A stretch of 64,000 nt of DNA from DASYQD01 sp963846495. GTDB taxonomy: Bacteria > Acidobacteriota > Thermoanaerobaculia > Multivoradales > JAIOJS01. The notes beneath the pieces were generated by a model that had not been told where the DNA came from, ran no database searches, and was given only the letters and a program-made list of their open reading frames with translations. The stretch's first letter is position 1; every line of letters begins with the position of its first letter. Below, in pieces: positions 63,061-64,000 of this stretch. Made by a program: the position numbers and the translations under genes. The stretch spans positions 248,001 through 312,000 of the forward strand of contig CAWJWP010000029.1 of assembly GCA_963846495.1 (NCBI GenBank), read 5' to 3'.

Positions 63061-64000
63061 TCAGAAGAGCAGCTCGACCTTGGCTGCCTTGCGGAGCGCC
63101 GCCACCTTGGCGTCGAGCAGCTCGCGCGCCTGCTGCCGCGACAGCCACTGCTCGATCTGCGGCCGCGCCTCGTCGAAGGGCACGGCGCCGCCGGCGCGCT
63201 TGTCCTCGACGCGCAGCAGGTGATACCCGAACGGCGTCTCGACCACACCGCTCGTCTTCCCCGGCTGCAGCGCGAACGCCGCCTGCTCGAACGTCGGCGC
63301 GGTGTCGCCCGGGCCGAGCCAGGGGAGCAGCCCGCCTTCCTCGCGCGAGCCGCGGTCGTCGGAGGCTTCGCGCGCCACGGCGGCGAAGTCCTCGCCACCC
63401 TGCACGCGAGCCAGCAGCGCCTCGGCCTTCTTGCGCGCCGCCTGGCGCGCGTCGGCGCCCGCGTCCTGGCCGCTGGCGACGAAGATGTGGCGCACGCGCA
63501 CCTGCGCCGGCCGCTTCATGCGCTGCGGGTTCTGCTCGTAGAAGCGGCGCGCGTCGGCCTCGTTCACCGTGACGGTGGGCGTCACCTCCGTCGTGATCAG
63601 CTTCTGGATGGCGAGGTTCTTCGCCATGTCCGAGCGCAGCTCCTGCTCGGTGACGCCCTGCGCCGCGAGCTCGCGCGCGAACGCCTGCGGGTCGCGCTCC
63701 TTGAGACGGGCGAGGTTGGCGGCCACCTCGGTGTCGCTCGGCACCAGGCCGCGCTTCGTGGCCTCGGCGAAGAGGAGCCGCGAGCCGATCAGCTGGTCGA
63801 CCATGGCGCGGTAGAACTCCTCGCTCTGCGGCGGCGGCGGACCGCCCATGCGCTCCATCTGCGCCCGCATGGCGGCGGCGCGCTGCAGCAACTCGGTCTT
63901 GGGGATCTCGTTGCCGTCGACGCGCGCGACGACGGCGGGGAGCTTCGAGACGTCGAACGGCGGCGCCGGCGAGCCGGTGGCGGCGGGGGAGGTGGAGGCG
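63061..64000 (-). CDS. Parvulin-type peptidyl-prolyl isomerase/chaperone (5' end beyond window)
   Basis: At least 313 residues; the frame is open through position 64000 so the true start lies outside. A SurA/PpiD-like N-terminal chaperone part (FDVSKLPAVVARVDGNEIPK, MVDQLIGSRLLFAEAT, LNARLK-type helices) precedes a rotamase domain: VRVRHIFVA, ASDDRGSREEGGLLPWLGPG, TSGVVETPFGYHLLRVED. Such proteins fold periplasmic or outer-membrane proteins. It precedes the kinase gene on the same strand, so envelope stress signalling is a reasonable guess. Confidence 0.9.
   Translation of the reverse strand, partial: ASTSPAATGSPAPPFDVSKLPAVVARVDGNEIPKTELLQRAAAMRAQMERMGGPPPPQSEEFYRAMVDQLIGSRLLFAEATKRGLVPSDTEVAANLARLKERDPQAFARELAAQGVTEQELRSDMAKNLAIQKLITTEVTPTVTVNEADARRFYEQNPQRMKRPAQVRVRHIFVASGQDAGADARQAARKKAEALLARVQGGEDFAAVAREASDDRGSREEGGLLPWLGPGDTAPTFEQAAFALQPGKTSGVVETPFGYHLLRVEDKRAGGAVPFDEARPQIEQWLSRQQARELLDAKVAALRKAAKVELLF

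Overview
The window is very GC-rich, densely coded DNA from a Gram-negative bacterium. TonB-type, HtrA, RlpA and PpiC-like envelope proteins, many predicted secreted proteins and lipoproteins, a CadC-like winged-helix regulator and PilZ/KaiC/Ser-Thr kinase signalling genes would all fit an Acidobacteriota-like organism (for example Thermoanaerobaculia). That placement is an inference from gene style, not a measured phylogeny. I see no rRNA, tRNA, CRISPR array, transposase or phage genes.

Layout. 0-4.4 kb: truncated hybrid histidine kinase, hydrolase lipoprotein, receiver-PilZ protein, DUF4160/DUF2442 pair. 4.4-8.6 kb: nrdB-nrdA encoding a ribonucleotide reductase whose small subunit has the class Ic signature (Phe at the radical site, Glu for the first Asp metal ligand), with two NrdR-like boxes upstream. 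8.7-11.6 kb: broken winged-helix/membrane regulator, a lipoprotein, lipA. 11.7-17.3 kb: a two-gene unit, a SIR2-like/TIR fusion 6 nt upstream of a 1426-residue STAND NTPase with one membrane segment and 16 near-identical WD40 repeats. This is the best candidate for an undescribed defence or cell-death system. 17.3-28.6 kb: EamA permease, diheme cytochrome, GNAT, BoxB/PaaA-like diiron oxygenase, proline dehydrogenase, tandem-CAP protein, GH20 enzyme, isoaspartyl peptidase. 28.7-36.4 kb: a heavily frameshifted M28 peptidase, then a formate dehydrogenase operon (alpha, FeS beta, NrfD-type anchor). The alpha subunit is a selenoprotein with an in-frame TGA and a textbook bacterial SECIS hairpin, and its gene also carries a 78-bp palindromic repeat. 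36.6-48 kb: secreted M35 metalloprotease, hydrolases, HtrA, TonB-like protein, a large secreted clan-CD-like protein, fatty-acid desaturase, patatin/PLA2-like protein. 48-55.8 kb: MsbA-like ABC exporter, primary sigma factor, DUF4331 protein, MurB, RlpA. 55.8-64 kb: palindromic repeat cluster, a translationally coupled KaiC-like ATPase/hybrid kinase/NFACT-R set, and a PpiC/protein kinase/TPR set.

Quality caveat. At least a dozen otherwise well-conserved genes (including the essential nrdA and rpoD) contain single-base frameshifts, several in or beside G/C runs. The encoded protein stays recognisable across each shift, so most look like consensus errors of a draft or long-read assembly rather than true pseudogenes. 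Coordinates for such genes span the reconstructed gene, and the shift sites are given in each entry.
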